Assembly: GCA_022821905.1 (NCBI GenBank)
Contig: JAJECS010000027.1
Coordinates: 248,001 to 312,000, forward strand
Direction: 5' to 3'
Source: Chloroflexota bacterium
GTDB taxonomy: Bacteria > Chloroflexota > UBA11872
DNA: 64,000 bases
This document shows, piece by piece, positions 32,392 through 40,956 of this stretch. Under the pieces are notes generated by a model. The model was not told where the DNA came from. It searched no databases and saw nothing but the letters and a program-made list of their open reading frames with translations. Both the position numbers and the translations under genes were made by a program. How positions within the stretch are numbered: position 1 is the first letter of the stretch; each line of letters begins with the position of its first letter.

Positions 32392-34766
32392 ACCGCGATG
32401 TCGTCGTTTCGCCAGATTCGACTCCACTTCCGAGTAGGCGTCATCGACGGCTCGACCGACGCCGGCAGGACCACCAGATCGGGCGACCGCTCGCCCAGCG
32501 GCTCCACCGTCCACGGTGCGGGCGCGTGCAGGTGCAGGGGCTGCGTGTCGACGGCGCCGGTCAGGCGCGTGTGGGACAGCGCCGAGGCGACTCGCAGCCC
32601 GTCCAGCCAGCCGAGCTCCGGGGCGAGATGCACGATCGCCGACGACGGTGCCGAGCGCAGCGCTTCGAATGACTCGGGATGCGGCTCGACGTCGAGCGTC
32701 AGGAACGCCTGCCTGACGCGGTAGAGCGCTTCGGCGCCATCTCGCGCCACGAGCTCGAACAGGTTCGGGTCCGCCAGCCGGCGTTGCGCCCGCGGCGGCA
32801 GCGCGGCTACCCAGGCGTCCGTCGCGTGGACGTACTCGATGCCCAGTCGTCGTATCGCGCCCGGCTCCAGCATGTGGACGGCATCGAGGTACTCGGGGCC
32901 GGTGAAATAGATCAGGTGGGACAGCTCGACAAATCCGGCGTGGCTGGGTCGGCCGGTAGCCAGGGACACGGCCCAATAGGGCCACTCGGGCGTCAACACG
33001 CGGGTGCGCAGCGGCGTGTGGTTGCGGATGTAGCTCGCCAGGCGGTGCGACATGGCCGGTAGTTGGAATCGCCGCGCTGGCGGCGCCGCCCATCCGGCGT
33101 TGGCCAACTGCACACCGCCTCCAACCGCTGCCGCCAGGCTGTGAATCGGGCCCGCGATAGTCGGCCAGAGGACCAGCCCCACGAGGAGTGCGGCGAGCGC
33201 GGGGCGCCAGCAAACTTGCGCCAAGGTGGCAGGGGAGAGGCTTGCGTGACGCAGGCGGAGAAGAGTTGTAAGGGGAGATCCGCGCAAGGTCTCAGGATTA
33301 CCGGGAGGTGGATTCCCGCCTTCGCGGGAATGACGGAGAGGCTTCGCGAAGGTCTGGGAGAGGTAGGCGGCGAGCGCGAGCAGCAGGGCCACCAGCGCGA
33401 GATTGCGGGCGTGTCCCGCCAGGCGGCTCACCACCCACGGCGCGGGCGAGTAGTTGAGAACCAGCCAGGCCATCACCAGCGCGGCGGCGCCCGCGGCCAG
33501 CGCCACCACCAGCCGATCTCGGCGAGCCAGGAGCACGGCGAGGCCCGCCACGACCACGGGGCCGACGCCCAGCACGCCGATACCGCCCGGACGCGCGTCG
33601 AACGTGCCGAACGCCTGCCAGCGCGTTCGATCGATGTCCCACGACAGTCCGAGGCCGTTGGATGGACCGCCGTCGAGGAGCACGGTGAAGGCCCCGCCGC
33701 CAAGGAGCATCAGGAGCACGGCCAGCCCGAGCCCCGCGCCCAGTCGCGGCACGCCGCCGCCGGGCCGCTCTCGCGCGACGCGGACGGCTGCCAGCACGGC
33801 CCACAAGACAAGCACCACAGGTGCGAGCGAGGTCACGAGAATGCCGAGGAAACCAACGACCGCCCCGAGCGTCAGCACGCCGTGCCATGTCGCGCGCTCA
33901 GATCGGACCGCGTGCTCCAGCACCACGAACGTGAGCGCGTATCCCAGGGTGAATGCCGGTGTCCAGATGTCGTGCAGCGCCGCCGATTCCGACGGCCACG
34001 ACGGCCCGAGCGATGGCCAGTAGATTTCGGCAAGCGATCCCTGGAAATCGGCCGCCGGGAGTCCGGCGGGCACGGGAAGCTGCAAGATGCCGCCGCCCAG
34101 GTTGGTCCAGGTCCAGGCGCCGGCGGTGAGCAGCAGCGGGGAAACGACCAGCGCGACTGGCCACGCCCCTCGCCCCAGCAGACCCGTCGCTACCACCAGG
34201 GCGAAGGCGGACCAGGCGTAGGCGCCGAGCAGCTCCTGCACGAACGCCAGGTCGGGCCCGATCGGCGGCGTGAGCAGGCCGACCAGCAAATCGACGCCGT
34301 GGTGGTAGCGCACGGGGCTGCCCGGATTCCAGGGCGCCTCGGGAGGAAATCCACCCGCCCGCATCCACGCGGCCAAGCCGAGGTGAAGCGTTGGGTCCGG
34401 GCTCTCGAGCAGCTGCCGGCTGGCGAGCGTCAGCCACAGCAGGGCGAGGACGGCAACGGCAAAGGCCGCCGCCACGCGTGGGCGAGGCCAAACGCAGTGG
34501 CGCGCGCGCCACGCAACGACCACACCCAGGACGAGCGTGACGCTCCAGCCCACGGCGGCGCCGGCCAATCCCGGCACGATGTAGAGCGCAAAGTTCGTGA
34601 TTAATCCCCAGAGCGCGGGGCCGACGACCAGGCCCTGCGCCAGGGCCGCCCGCTCATCGCCCTGCCGCAGGGCCACGCGGACGACGACATAGCCGACCGC
34701 GGCCAGCGCCGCGAGCTTCGCCGCCAGCAGCAGGAGCCCCGGCATGACGGCCGGATCAACGATCAT
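32313..34766 (-). CDS. Array copy P1: truncated GT-C-like membrane protein
   Basis: 817 residues. The N-terminal membrane half (D124, Y154-H155-H156) and middle region (YLDAVHMLEPGAIRRLGIEYVHATDAW, ALYRVRQAFL) match the other copies. The C-terminal beta-rich domain is missing: similarity ends at AVYAP near 32392, exactly where the convergent SAF-domain gene ends, and the last ~25 residues are antisense to that gene. After AGHARN, about 40 residues encoded around 33230-33360 are extra and include HSREGGNP from a dRS3-like repeat. Function may be altered or lost. Confidence 0.8.
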   Translation of the reverse strand: MIVDPAVMPGLLLLAAKLAALAAVGYVVVRVALRQGDERAALAQGLVVGPALWGLITNFALYIVPGLAGAAVGWSVTLVLGVVVAWRARHCVWPRPRVAAAFAVAVLALLWLTLASRQLLESPDPTLHLGLAAWMRAGGFPPEAPWNPGSPVRYHHGVDLLVGLLTPPIGPDLAFVQELLGAYAWSAFALVVATGLLGRGAWPVALVVSPLLLTAGAWTWTNLGGGILQLPVPAGLPAADFQGSLAEIYWPSLGPSWPSESAALHDIWTPAFTLGYALTFVVLEHAVRSERATWHGVLTLGAVVGFLGILVTSLAPVVLVLWAVLAAVRVARERPGGGVPRLGAGLGLAVLLMLLGGGAFTVLLDGGPSNGLGLSWDIDRTRWQAFGTFDARPGGIGVLGVGPVVVAGLAVLLARRDRLVVALAAGAAALVMAWLVLNYSPAPWVVSRLAGHARNLALVALLLALAAYLSQTFAKPLRHSREGGNPPPGNPETLRGSPLTTLLRLRHASLSPATLAQVCWRPALAALLVGLVLWPTIAGPIHSLAAAVGGGVQLANAGWAAPPARRFQLPAMSHRLASYIRNHTPLRTRVLTPEWPYWAVSLATGRPSHAGFVELSHLIYFTGPEYLDAVHMLEPGAIRRLGIEYVHATDAWVAALPPRAQRRLADPNLFELVARDGAEALYRVRQAFLTLDVEPHPESFEALRSAPSSAIVHLAPELGWLDGLRVASALSHTRLTGAVDTQPLHLHAPAPWTVEPLGERSPDLVVLPASVEPSMTPTRKWSRIWRNDDIAVYAPASSRSRATNESWTTLTASRGIG
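33310..33334. repeat. dRS3-like palindromic repeat inside array copy P1
   Basis: A full inverted-orientation copy (GGATTCCCGC ... GCGGGAATGAC) lies in frame within P1 and is translated as HSREGGNP. The other seven paralogues lack it at the matching place. Confidence 0.85.
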
Positions 34767-34776
34767 TCGCCCACTC

Positions 34777-34894
34777 TCACCCGATGCGTCGGAGCTTGTG
34801 GCCGGTTACATGGTGCGACGCGATGGCGGCGGGCGGGTCCGCCGCCTGAGCGCCGCTTCCGTCCCATTCGGCGCACTCGCAGCGACGCGGAACG
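34777..34894 (-). pseudogene. P1-P2 spacer: decayed oxidoreductase 3' end
   Basis: The reverse-strand translation ends ...SHHVTGHKLRRIG and then stops, which aligns with YQDVTDRKLGLID at the end of the Gfo/Idh/MocA gene at 55721. The upstream part is too decayed to align. Alone this match is weak; its position in the repeating unit supports it. Confidence 0.5.
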
Positions 34895-37735
34895 CTATGG
34901 CGGCGATTCGCCGCGGACGCTTTCGTGCACCGAGTACGTGATCTGGCCGTCGTCGGCGACGTCAATCCGCATCACTGGAATGAAGGCGGCCTCCCGCCAA
35001 GAGTTTGGCTGCCATTCGTGTTGCAGGCGGAGCGCCAAGACCCAGGCCCCTGTCCCCAAGCCGCCGTCCGATGCGTCGAGCGGCGCCAAGGTTCCGCGGT
35101 CGTTCCGCACGGCCAGAGTGGCCGCCGGCACGTCCAACTCGTACGAGTGGGTGCTGGCGTCCATGTTTGACGAGATTAGCCCGGCGAACCACTTGGCAAT
35201 CTTCGGCCCACGGCCGCCGGTGAGGAACTCCATTGGCATTTCCCAAGGCGACGCGTCGTCCACCGCGACCACGACCCAATCCTGGCCCGTCCATCGCTCC
35301 GGCGCCTGGTTGTCGAACGTGGCGGTAAAGGCTATGCGCCCCTCGTCAAGGTGGGCGTCGGAAATCTCGACTCTTACCGGCGACTCTTCGAGGGCTACCC
35401 GCGGCGGCGTCATCGGTGCAACCGTTCCATCGGGCGCGTAGACGGCAATCTCGGCGCTGTGCCAGATGGGCTGCCGGGCGCCGGGCGGAAACGCCCACGT
35501 CCACGGTTCAACCGCCGCTGGGAGGACGATCAGATTGGGCACGTCCGCGCCGGGCGGATCCACCGTCCAGGGCACGGGCGTACGCACGTGCAGCCGCAGC
35601 GTGTTGATGGCGCCCACGAGTTGGGCGTGAGGCAATACCGACGCGACGCGAAGCCGTTCCAGCCAGTTGGTTTGCGGGGCGAGGTAGACCGATGTCTCCG
35701 GCGGCACCGACCGCAGCGCCTCGAACGACTCGGGATGCGGCGCCACGTCGAGCTCGAGGAATTTCGGTTGAATGCGATAGAACGCCTCGTCGCGGTCGCG
35801 GAAGAGGAGTTCGAACAGGCTCGGGTCCGCCAGCCACTTCCGGGCCCGGTCCGGCAGAGAATCTACCCAGATATCGGTGGCGTGGACGTATTCGAGGCCC
35901 AAGCGCCGGATGGCGGCCGGCTCGAGATAGTGACGGGCGTCCCAATACTCCGGGCCGGGGTGATAGATCAGGTAGATCACGTCGGCAAAACCCGCATTGT
36001 TCGGGCGGCCGGTGCCGAGAAACACGTTCCAGTAAGGCCACTCGGTGGCGAGCACGCGGGCATCCACGGCGGTGTTGGCCCGGATGTAGTCCGCCACGGG
36101 TCCCGTCAACGCCCGCAGTTGAAACCGGCGCATGGGCACATCCACGCCCTGGTCTCGCAGCTCCGTTTGCACCCATCTGGCATTGCCGATCTGCACGCCA
36201 TTGCCGATCGCCAGCCCCAGACCGCGGGCGGGCGCCACGATCGTCGGCCACGTGATCAGAGCGACCAGCACGGCGCCGGTGGCGTAGCGCCAGCGTCCGG
36301 GCGGGAGGTCCGAAAGGCGCGAGCTCGCCGCGAGAAGCAGCGCCACGAGCGCCAGATTGCGGGCATGCCCCGCTATGCGATTGGTATCCCAGGGCGCCGG
36401 CGGATAGGTCAGCGCGAGCCAGAGGAGCACCAGCAAGCCGGCGCACGCCGCGAGCGTCACCACCAGCCGGTCGCGTCGCGCGAGCGCCACGGCCACGCCC
36501 GCAAGCGCCAGCGGCCCGACGCCCAGCAGGCCCACGCCGCCGGGACGCGCGTCGAACGAGCCCAGCACCCGCCAGTGTTGAGACTCCAGGCCCTGCGCCA
36601 GCGTCAAGCCAGCCGTTGGCGATCCATCCAGGAGTCCCGTGAAGGCGCCGCCGCCGCCGAGCAGCAGCAGACCACCCAGGATCGGACCGGCGCCCAGTCG
36701 GAGCGCCGCCTGCGCCGGCGGCTCGTTCCGCCGTGCTTGCAGGAAGTGCATCACCGCCAGCCCGGCCCAGGCGAGCAGCACCGCCGGCACGAGCGTGGTC
36801 GAAAGCAGACCCAGGAAGCCGACGAATGCCGCCAGCGCCAGCGACTCTCGCCACAACCAGCGCTGGCGGCTTGCCGCATGTTGGAGCACCACGAAAGCCA
36901 CGGCGTACCCCAGCGGGAATCCGGGCTTCCAGATGTCGGACAGCACTTGCGAAAACGTCGCGCTGGCGGACAGCTCGACGTGCGGCCAGTAGATATCGAT
37001 TAGCGAGGCTCGAAGGCCCGGCTCGGGCAGTCCTGCCGGCAGGGGCAGCTGCAGAACCCCAGCGCCGACGTCGCTAAAGGTCCAGAGTCCGCTGCTCAGC
37101 AGGAGCGGGGCTGTGACGATCACGCCGACCAGCGATGCCCGCTGCAGCAGTGCGGTGGTCACGATCAGGACGAGGGTCGTCCAGGCGTAGGCGCCCAGCA
37201 GCTCGGAGACGAACGCGAGGTCCGGCCCGAACGGGGGCGCGAGCAACCCGACGAGCAAGTCGGTCGCGTGGTGATAGCGGATGAGGGTGCCCGCGTTCCA
37301 GGGCAACTCCGGCGGAAAGCCGCCGGCTCGGAAGGTCGCAACCAGCCCGAGGTGGATGGGCGGGTCGGGGATCAGCATGAGCTGGCGACTGGCGAGCGCC
37401 GCCCAGGTGAGGGCCAGGACCGCCACGGCAAAGACCGCGACCACCCGCGGCCGCGGACGCATGGAGCGAGGCGCGCGCCATGCCAGGACCGCCCCCAGGG
37501 TAAGGGTGATCCCCCAGCCGACGGCCGCCCCCGCGAGCCCCGGAACCAGGTACAGCACGAAATTGGTGAACAGGCCCCAGAGGGCGAGCCCGACGACCAA
37601 GCCTTGGGCGAGAGCCACGCGCTCGTCGGCTTGCCGCAACACGACCCTCACGACGATGTAGCCCACCGCGGCCAGGGCGATTAGCTCCGCCGCCAGCAGC
37701 AGCAGACCCGGAATTACGGTCGGATCGAGGGTCAA
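34895..37735 (-). CDS. Array copy P2: GT-C-like polytopic membrane protein
   Basis: 946 residues from a TTG start at 37735 (LTLDPTVIPG), matching the MTLDSTVIPG start of P3. Candidate active residues D124 (LIPDPPIHLG) and Y154-H155-H156 are intact. Features in order: about a dozen helices to residue ~500, the soluble middle region with TGRPNNAGF and YLEPAAIRRLGLEYVHATD, then the C-terminal domain with WTGQDWVV, AKWFAGL and HEWQPN. P2 and P3 share long, nearly identical middle segments, including TELRDQGVDVPMRRFQLRA, so they are the closest pair in the array. Confidence 0.85.
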   Translation of the reverse strand: MTLDPTVIPGLLLLAAELIALAAVGYIVVRVVLRQADERVALAQGLVVGLALWGLFTNFVLYLVPGLAGAAVGWGITLTLGAVLAWRAPRSMRPRPRVVAVFAVAVLALTWAALASRQLMLIPDPPIHLGLVATFRAGGFPPELPWNAGTLIRYHHATDLLVGLLAPPFGPDLAFVSELLGAYAWTTLVLIVTTALLQRASLVGVIVTAPLLLSSGLWTFSDVGAGVLQLPLPAGLPEPGLRASLIDIYWPHVELSASATFSQVLSDIWKPGFPLGYAVAFVVLQHAASRQRWLWRESLALAAFVGFLGLLSTTLVPAVLLAWAGLAVMHFLQARRNEPPAQAALRLGAGPILGGLLLLGGGGAFTGLLDGSPTAGLTLAQGLESQHWRVLGSFDARPGGVGLLGVGPLALAGVAVALARRDRLVVTLAACAGLLVLLWLALTYPPAPWDTNRIAGHARNLALVALLLAASSRLSDLPPGRWRYATGAVLVALITWPTIVAPARGLGLAIGNGVQIGNARWVQTELRDQGVDVPMRRFQLRALTGPVADYIRANTAVDARVLATEWPYWNVFLGTGRPNNAGFADVIYLIYHPGPEYWDARHYLEPAAIRRLGLEYVHATDIWVDSLPDRARKWLADPSLFELLFRDRDEAFYRIQPKFLELDVAPHPESFEALRSVPPETSVYLAPQTNWLERLRVASVLPHAQLVGAINTLRLHVRTPVPWTVDPPGADVPNLIVLPAAVEPWTWAFPPGARQPIWHSAEIAVYAPDGTVAPMTPPRVALEESPVRVEISDAHLDEGRIAFTATFDNQAPERWTGQDWVVVAVDDASPWEMPMEFLTGGRGPKIAKWFAGLISSNMDASTHSYELDVPAATLAVRNDRGTLAPLDASDGGLGTGAWVLALRLQHEWQPNSWREAAFIPVMRIDVADDGQITYSVHESVRGESPP

Positions 37736-37829
37736 GCGCCAGACCTTCGCGGCGCATCCACCGGTTGCCGTCGAGCCTCGCGGACCCGAACGCAACTCTC
37801 TCGACGAGCCGACGGCTCACGTCGAAAGA

Positions 37830-37913
37830 GGCCGGTCGATTCGTCACGCGATTGCAGGCCGCGTGGACCTCTGTCGTCGATCTCAGGCATGGCGCCCATC
37901 TTGCCCGACCTGG
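37830..37913 (-). pseudogene. P2-P3 spacer: decayed oxidoreductase 3' end
   Basis: The reverse-strand translation GKMGAMPEIDDRGPRGLQSR aligns with QAGAMVTLDDVRSGRVSAYQ of the oxidoreductase. At DNA level GATTCGTCACG matches GATCCGTCACG near its 3' end. Stop codons and indels show it is not functional. Confidence 0.6.
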
Positions 37914-40778
37914 CTATGGCGTTGTCGATGTCCTTGGTAGCGCCGCCCCATTGAGCGCATCGTCAAACACCGCGTGGGAGATCTCCCCAGCATCGGAGAC
38001 CGTGATCGCCAGCACCGGAATAACGGCGACGTCCCGCCAAATGTTCGGCTGCCACTCGTGCCGCAAGCGGATCGCCAGCACCCAAGAGCCCACGCCCAGC
38101 TCGCCGTCGGACGCCGAGAGCGGCACAAACTCCCCGGCGTCGTTGCGCACCGCTAACCGCGCCGCCGGCACGTCGAATTCGTAGGTGTGCGAGTCAGTGG
38201 CCGAACCCGACGAGACCAGGCCGGCGAACCACTTGGCGATCGCGGGTCCACGGTCGCGGCCCTTGCCGTGAAAGCCGACTGGAATCGCCAACGGCGTGGC
38301 GTCGACCCCCACGACCACCCAGTCCTGGGCTGTCCAACGATCCGGCGCCCGGTTGTCAAACGTGGTCGAGAAGACGATGCGTCCATCGTCCATGTGGGCA
38401 TCGGTTATCTCGACGGCTACCGGCGGCGTTTCGAGCGCCGTTCGGGGCGGCGTGATTGCTGCAACGGCGCCGTTGGGCGCATAGACGGCAACCTCGTCGT
38501 TCCGCCAAATGGGTTGCCGGCCGTCGGATGGGAACATCCACGTCCACGGTTCGACGTACGCCGGGAGGACGATCAGGTCGGGTACGTTCTCGCCCAGGGG
38601 TTCGACCGTCCACGGCTCCGACGAGCGTACGTGCAGCGGCAGTGCGTTGAACGCCCCGACCAGCCGGGTGTGCGGCAACACTGACGCAACACGGAGTCGG
38701 TCCGACCAGATAGTTTGCGGAGTCAGGTACACCGTCGTCCCAGGCGGCACCGCCCGCAGCGCTTCAAACGACTCGGGATACGGCGCGACGTCGAGCTCGA
38801 GGAATGCCGGCTGCATCCGATAGAACGCCTCGTCGCCTTCGCCGATCAACAGCTCGAACAGGCTCGGATCCGCGAGCCACCGCCTGGCCCGATCGGGCAG
38901 CAAATCTATCCAGGCATCGGTGGCGAGAACGTATTCGAGGCCCAGGCGCCGGATGGCGGCCGGCTCGAGGTAGTGGCGGGCGTCCCAATACTCCGGCCCT
39001 CGGTGATAGTTCAGGTGGCTCACGTTGGCAAAACCCGCGTTGTTTGGCCGGCCGGTGCCGAGGAACACGTTCCAATAGGGCCACTCGGTGGCGAGCACGC
39101 GAGCATCCACGGCGGTCTTGGTCCGGATGTAGTCCGCCACGGGTCCCGTCACGGCCCGCAGTTGAAACCGGCGCATGGGCACATCCACGCCCTGGTCGCG
39201 CAGCTCCGTTTGCACCCACCTGGCGTTGGCGAGCTGCACGCCGTTGCCGATCGCGAGGCCGAGATTTCGCACGGGTGTCACTACCGTTGGCCAGACGATG
39301 AGACCCACCAGCAGCGCGCCAACACTGACGCGCCAACGTCCGGGCGGAATGTGAGAGAGGCGGGAGCTGAGTGCCAACAAGAGCGCCACGAGCGACAGGT
39401 TGCGGGCATGCCCCGCCAGGCGGTTGACATCCACGGGCGCCGGCGGATACGTCAGCGCGAGCCAGAGCAGCACGAGCAGGCCGGCGGTCGCCGCCAGCGT
39501 CACCACCAGCCGGTCGCGCCGCGCGAGCGCCACCGCCCCGCCCGCAAGCGCCAGCGGCCCGACTCCCAGCAGGCCCACACCGCCGGGACGCGCGTCGAAC
39601 GACCCCAGCGCCTGCCAGTAGTCCGACTTCAGGCTCTGCGCCAGCATCAAGGCCGACGGTCGCGATCCCTCCAGGAGTCCGGTAAACGCGCCGCCTCCGC
39701 CGAGCAGCAACACCCCGGCAATCACTGGACCCGCGCCCAGTCGGAGTGCCGCCTGCGCCGGTGGCTCGGTCCGCCGTGCTTGCAGGAAGTGCATCACCGC
39801 CAGTCCGGCCCACACGACCAGCACCACCGGCACGAGCGTCATGGAGAGCAGGCCCAGGAAGCCGACCAGGCCGGCCAGCGTCAGCGCATCGCGCCACGAC
39901 TGGCGCTTTCCGCTCGCCGCATGCTGCAGCACGACGAAAGCCAGGGCGTATCCCAACGGGAATGCCGGCTTCCAGATGTCAGCCAACGAACTGTGCTTAG
40001 GCGTGGTCGGGGGAAGCTCGACGTGCGGCCAATAGACGTCGCCGAGCGACGCGCGCAGGCCCGCCTCGGGCAGCCCGGACGGAATCGGCAGTTGCAACAC
40101 GCCCGGTCCGGTATTGGTGAAGGACCAAAGACCGCTGCTGAGCATGAGCGGGACCGTGACCAACACGCTGACGCGCGATCCCCGTTGCAGCAGCGCGGTG
40201 GCTACGATCAGGACCAGGCTCGTCCAGGCGTAGGCGCCCAGAATCTCGGACACGAATGCGAGGTCGGGGCCCACTGGTGGGGCTAGCAGGCCGACCAGCA
40301 GGTCAGTTGCGTGGTGATATCGCACGACCGTGTCCGCGTGCCAGGGCGCCTCCGGGGGGAATCCGCCGGCCCTGATGGCGGCACCCAATCCGAGATGGGT
40401 TTGCGGGTCGGGAACACCCATCAACTGGCGGCTGGCAAGCGCGACCCACAGGAGCGCCAGCACGGCGACGCTGAATCCGGCGACCGTGCGGATCTGCGGC
40501 CGGATGCGGCGGTTCGTCCGCCAGGCCAGGCCGACGCCGATTGCCATGAGGATCGTCCAGCCGACAGCCGCCCCCGCGAGACCCGGGACGATGTAGAGCG
40601 TGAAATTGGTCAGCACGCCCCAGAGGGCGAGGCCGACCACCAGGCCTTGGGCGAGAGCCACGCGCTCATCGGCTTGCCGCAGCACGACCCGCACGACGAC
40701 ATAGCCCACCGCGGCCAGGGCAATTAGCTCCGCCGCCAGCAGCAGAAGCCCCGGAATTACGGTTGAATCAAGGGTCAA
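37914..40778 (-). CDS. Array copy P3: GT-C-like polytopic membrane protein
   Basis: 954 residues from TTG 40778. D124 (GVPDPQTHLG) and Y154-H155-H156 are intact. The middle region repeats the P2 version almost exactly (QGVDVPMRRFQLRA, TEWPYWNVFLGTGRPNNAGF), whereas the first helices and C-terminal domain differ more. The C-terminal domain has WTAQDWVV in place of the WTGQDWVV of the others and HEWQPNIWRDVAVIPV. It is the downstream neighbour of P4 in transcription. Confidence 0.86.
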   Translation of the reverse strand: MTLDSTVIPGLLLLAAELIALAAVGYVVVRVVLRQADERVALAQGLVVGLALWGVLTNFTLYIVPGLAGAAVGWTILMAIGVGLAWRTNRRIRPQIRTVAGFSVAVLALLWVALASRQLMGVPDPQTHLGLGAAIRAGGFPPEAPWHADTVVRYHHATDLLVGLLAPPVGPDLAFVSEILGAYAWTSLVLIVATALLQRGSRVSVLVTVPLMLSSGLWSFTNTGPGVLQLPIPSGLPEAGLRASLGDVYWPHVELPPTTPKHSSLADIWKPAFPLGYALAFVVLQHAASGKRQSWRDALTLAGLVGFLGLLSMTLVPVVLVVWAGLAVMHFLQARRTEPPAQAALRLGAGPVIAGVLLLGGGGAFTGLLEGSRPSALMLAQSLKSDYWQALGSFDARPGGVGLLGVGPLALAGGAVALARRDRLVVTLAATAGLLVLLWLALTYPPAPVDVNRLAGHARNLSLVALLLALSSRLSHIPPGRWRVSVGALLVGLIVWPTVVTPVRNLGLAIGNGVQLANARWVQTELRDQGVDVPMRRFQLRAVTGPVADYIRTKTAVDARVLATEWPYWNVFLGTGRPNNAGFANVSHLNYHRGPEYWDARHYLEPAAIRRLGLEYVLATDAWIDLLPDRARRWLADPSLFELLIGEGDEAFYRMQPAFLELDVAPYPESFEALRAVPPGTTVYLTPQTIWSDRLRVASVLPHTRLVGAFNALPLHVRSSEPWTVEPLGENVPDLIVLPAYVEPWTWMFPSDGRQPIWRNDEVAVYAPNGAVAAITPPRTALETPPVAVEITDAHMDDGRIVFSTTFDNRAPDRWTAQDWVVVGVDATPLAIPVGFHGKGRDRGPAIAKWFAGLVSSGSATDSHTYEFDVPAARLAVRNDAGEFVPLSASDGELGVGSWVLAIRLRHEWQPNIWRDVAVIPVLAITVSDAGEISHAVFDDALNGAALPRTSTTP

Positions 40779-40859
40779 GCCCGAGACCCCCGCAGCGCAT
40801 CCAGCGGTTGCCGTCGAGCCTCGCAGACCCAGGCGCGACTCTCTCGACCAGCCGACGGC

Positions 40860-40956
40860 TCACGACGGCCGATACCGGTCGATTCCTCACGGGGTCGCAG
40901 GCCGCATGTATCGCTGTCGTCGATCCTTGGCATGGGTTCCATCTTGCCCGACGTGA
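40860..40956 (-). pseudogene. P3-P4 spacer: decayed oxidoreductase 3' end
   Basis: A close relative of the P2-P3 spacer (both contain a GGCATGG-N5-CCATCTTGCCCGAC-like block next to the stop of the preceding copy). It translates as GKMEPMPRIDDSDTCGLRP, aligning loosely with the GAM-x-x-LDD segment of the oxidoreductase. It is more decayed than the P6-P7 and P7-P8 spacers. Confidence 0.5.

Noticed and set aside
33063-34604. Long forward frames opposite the array (also near 35351, 38715, 45345, 50799)
   Set aside because: They are antisense to conserved array genes, are rich in Arg, Gln, His and Gly and recur only because the sense genes repeat.
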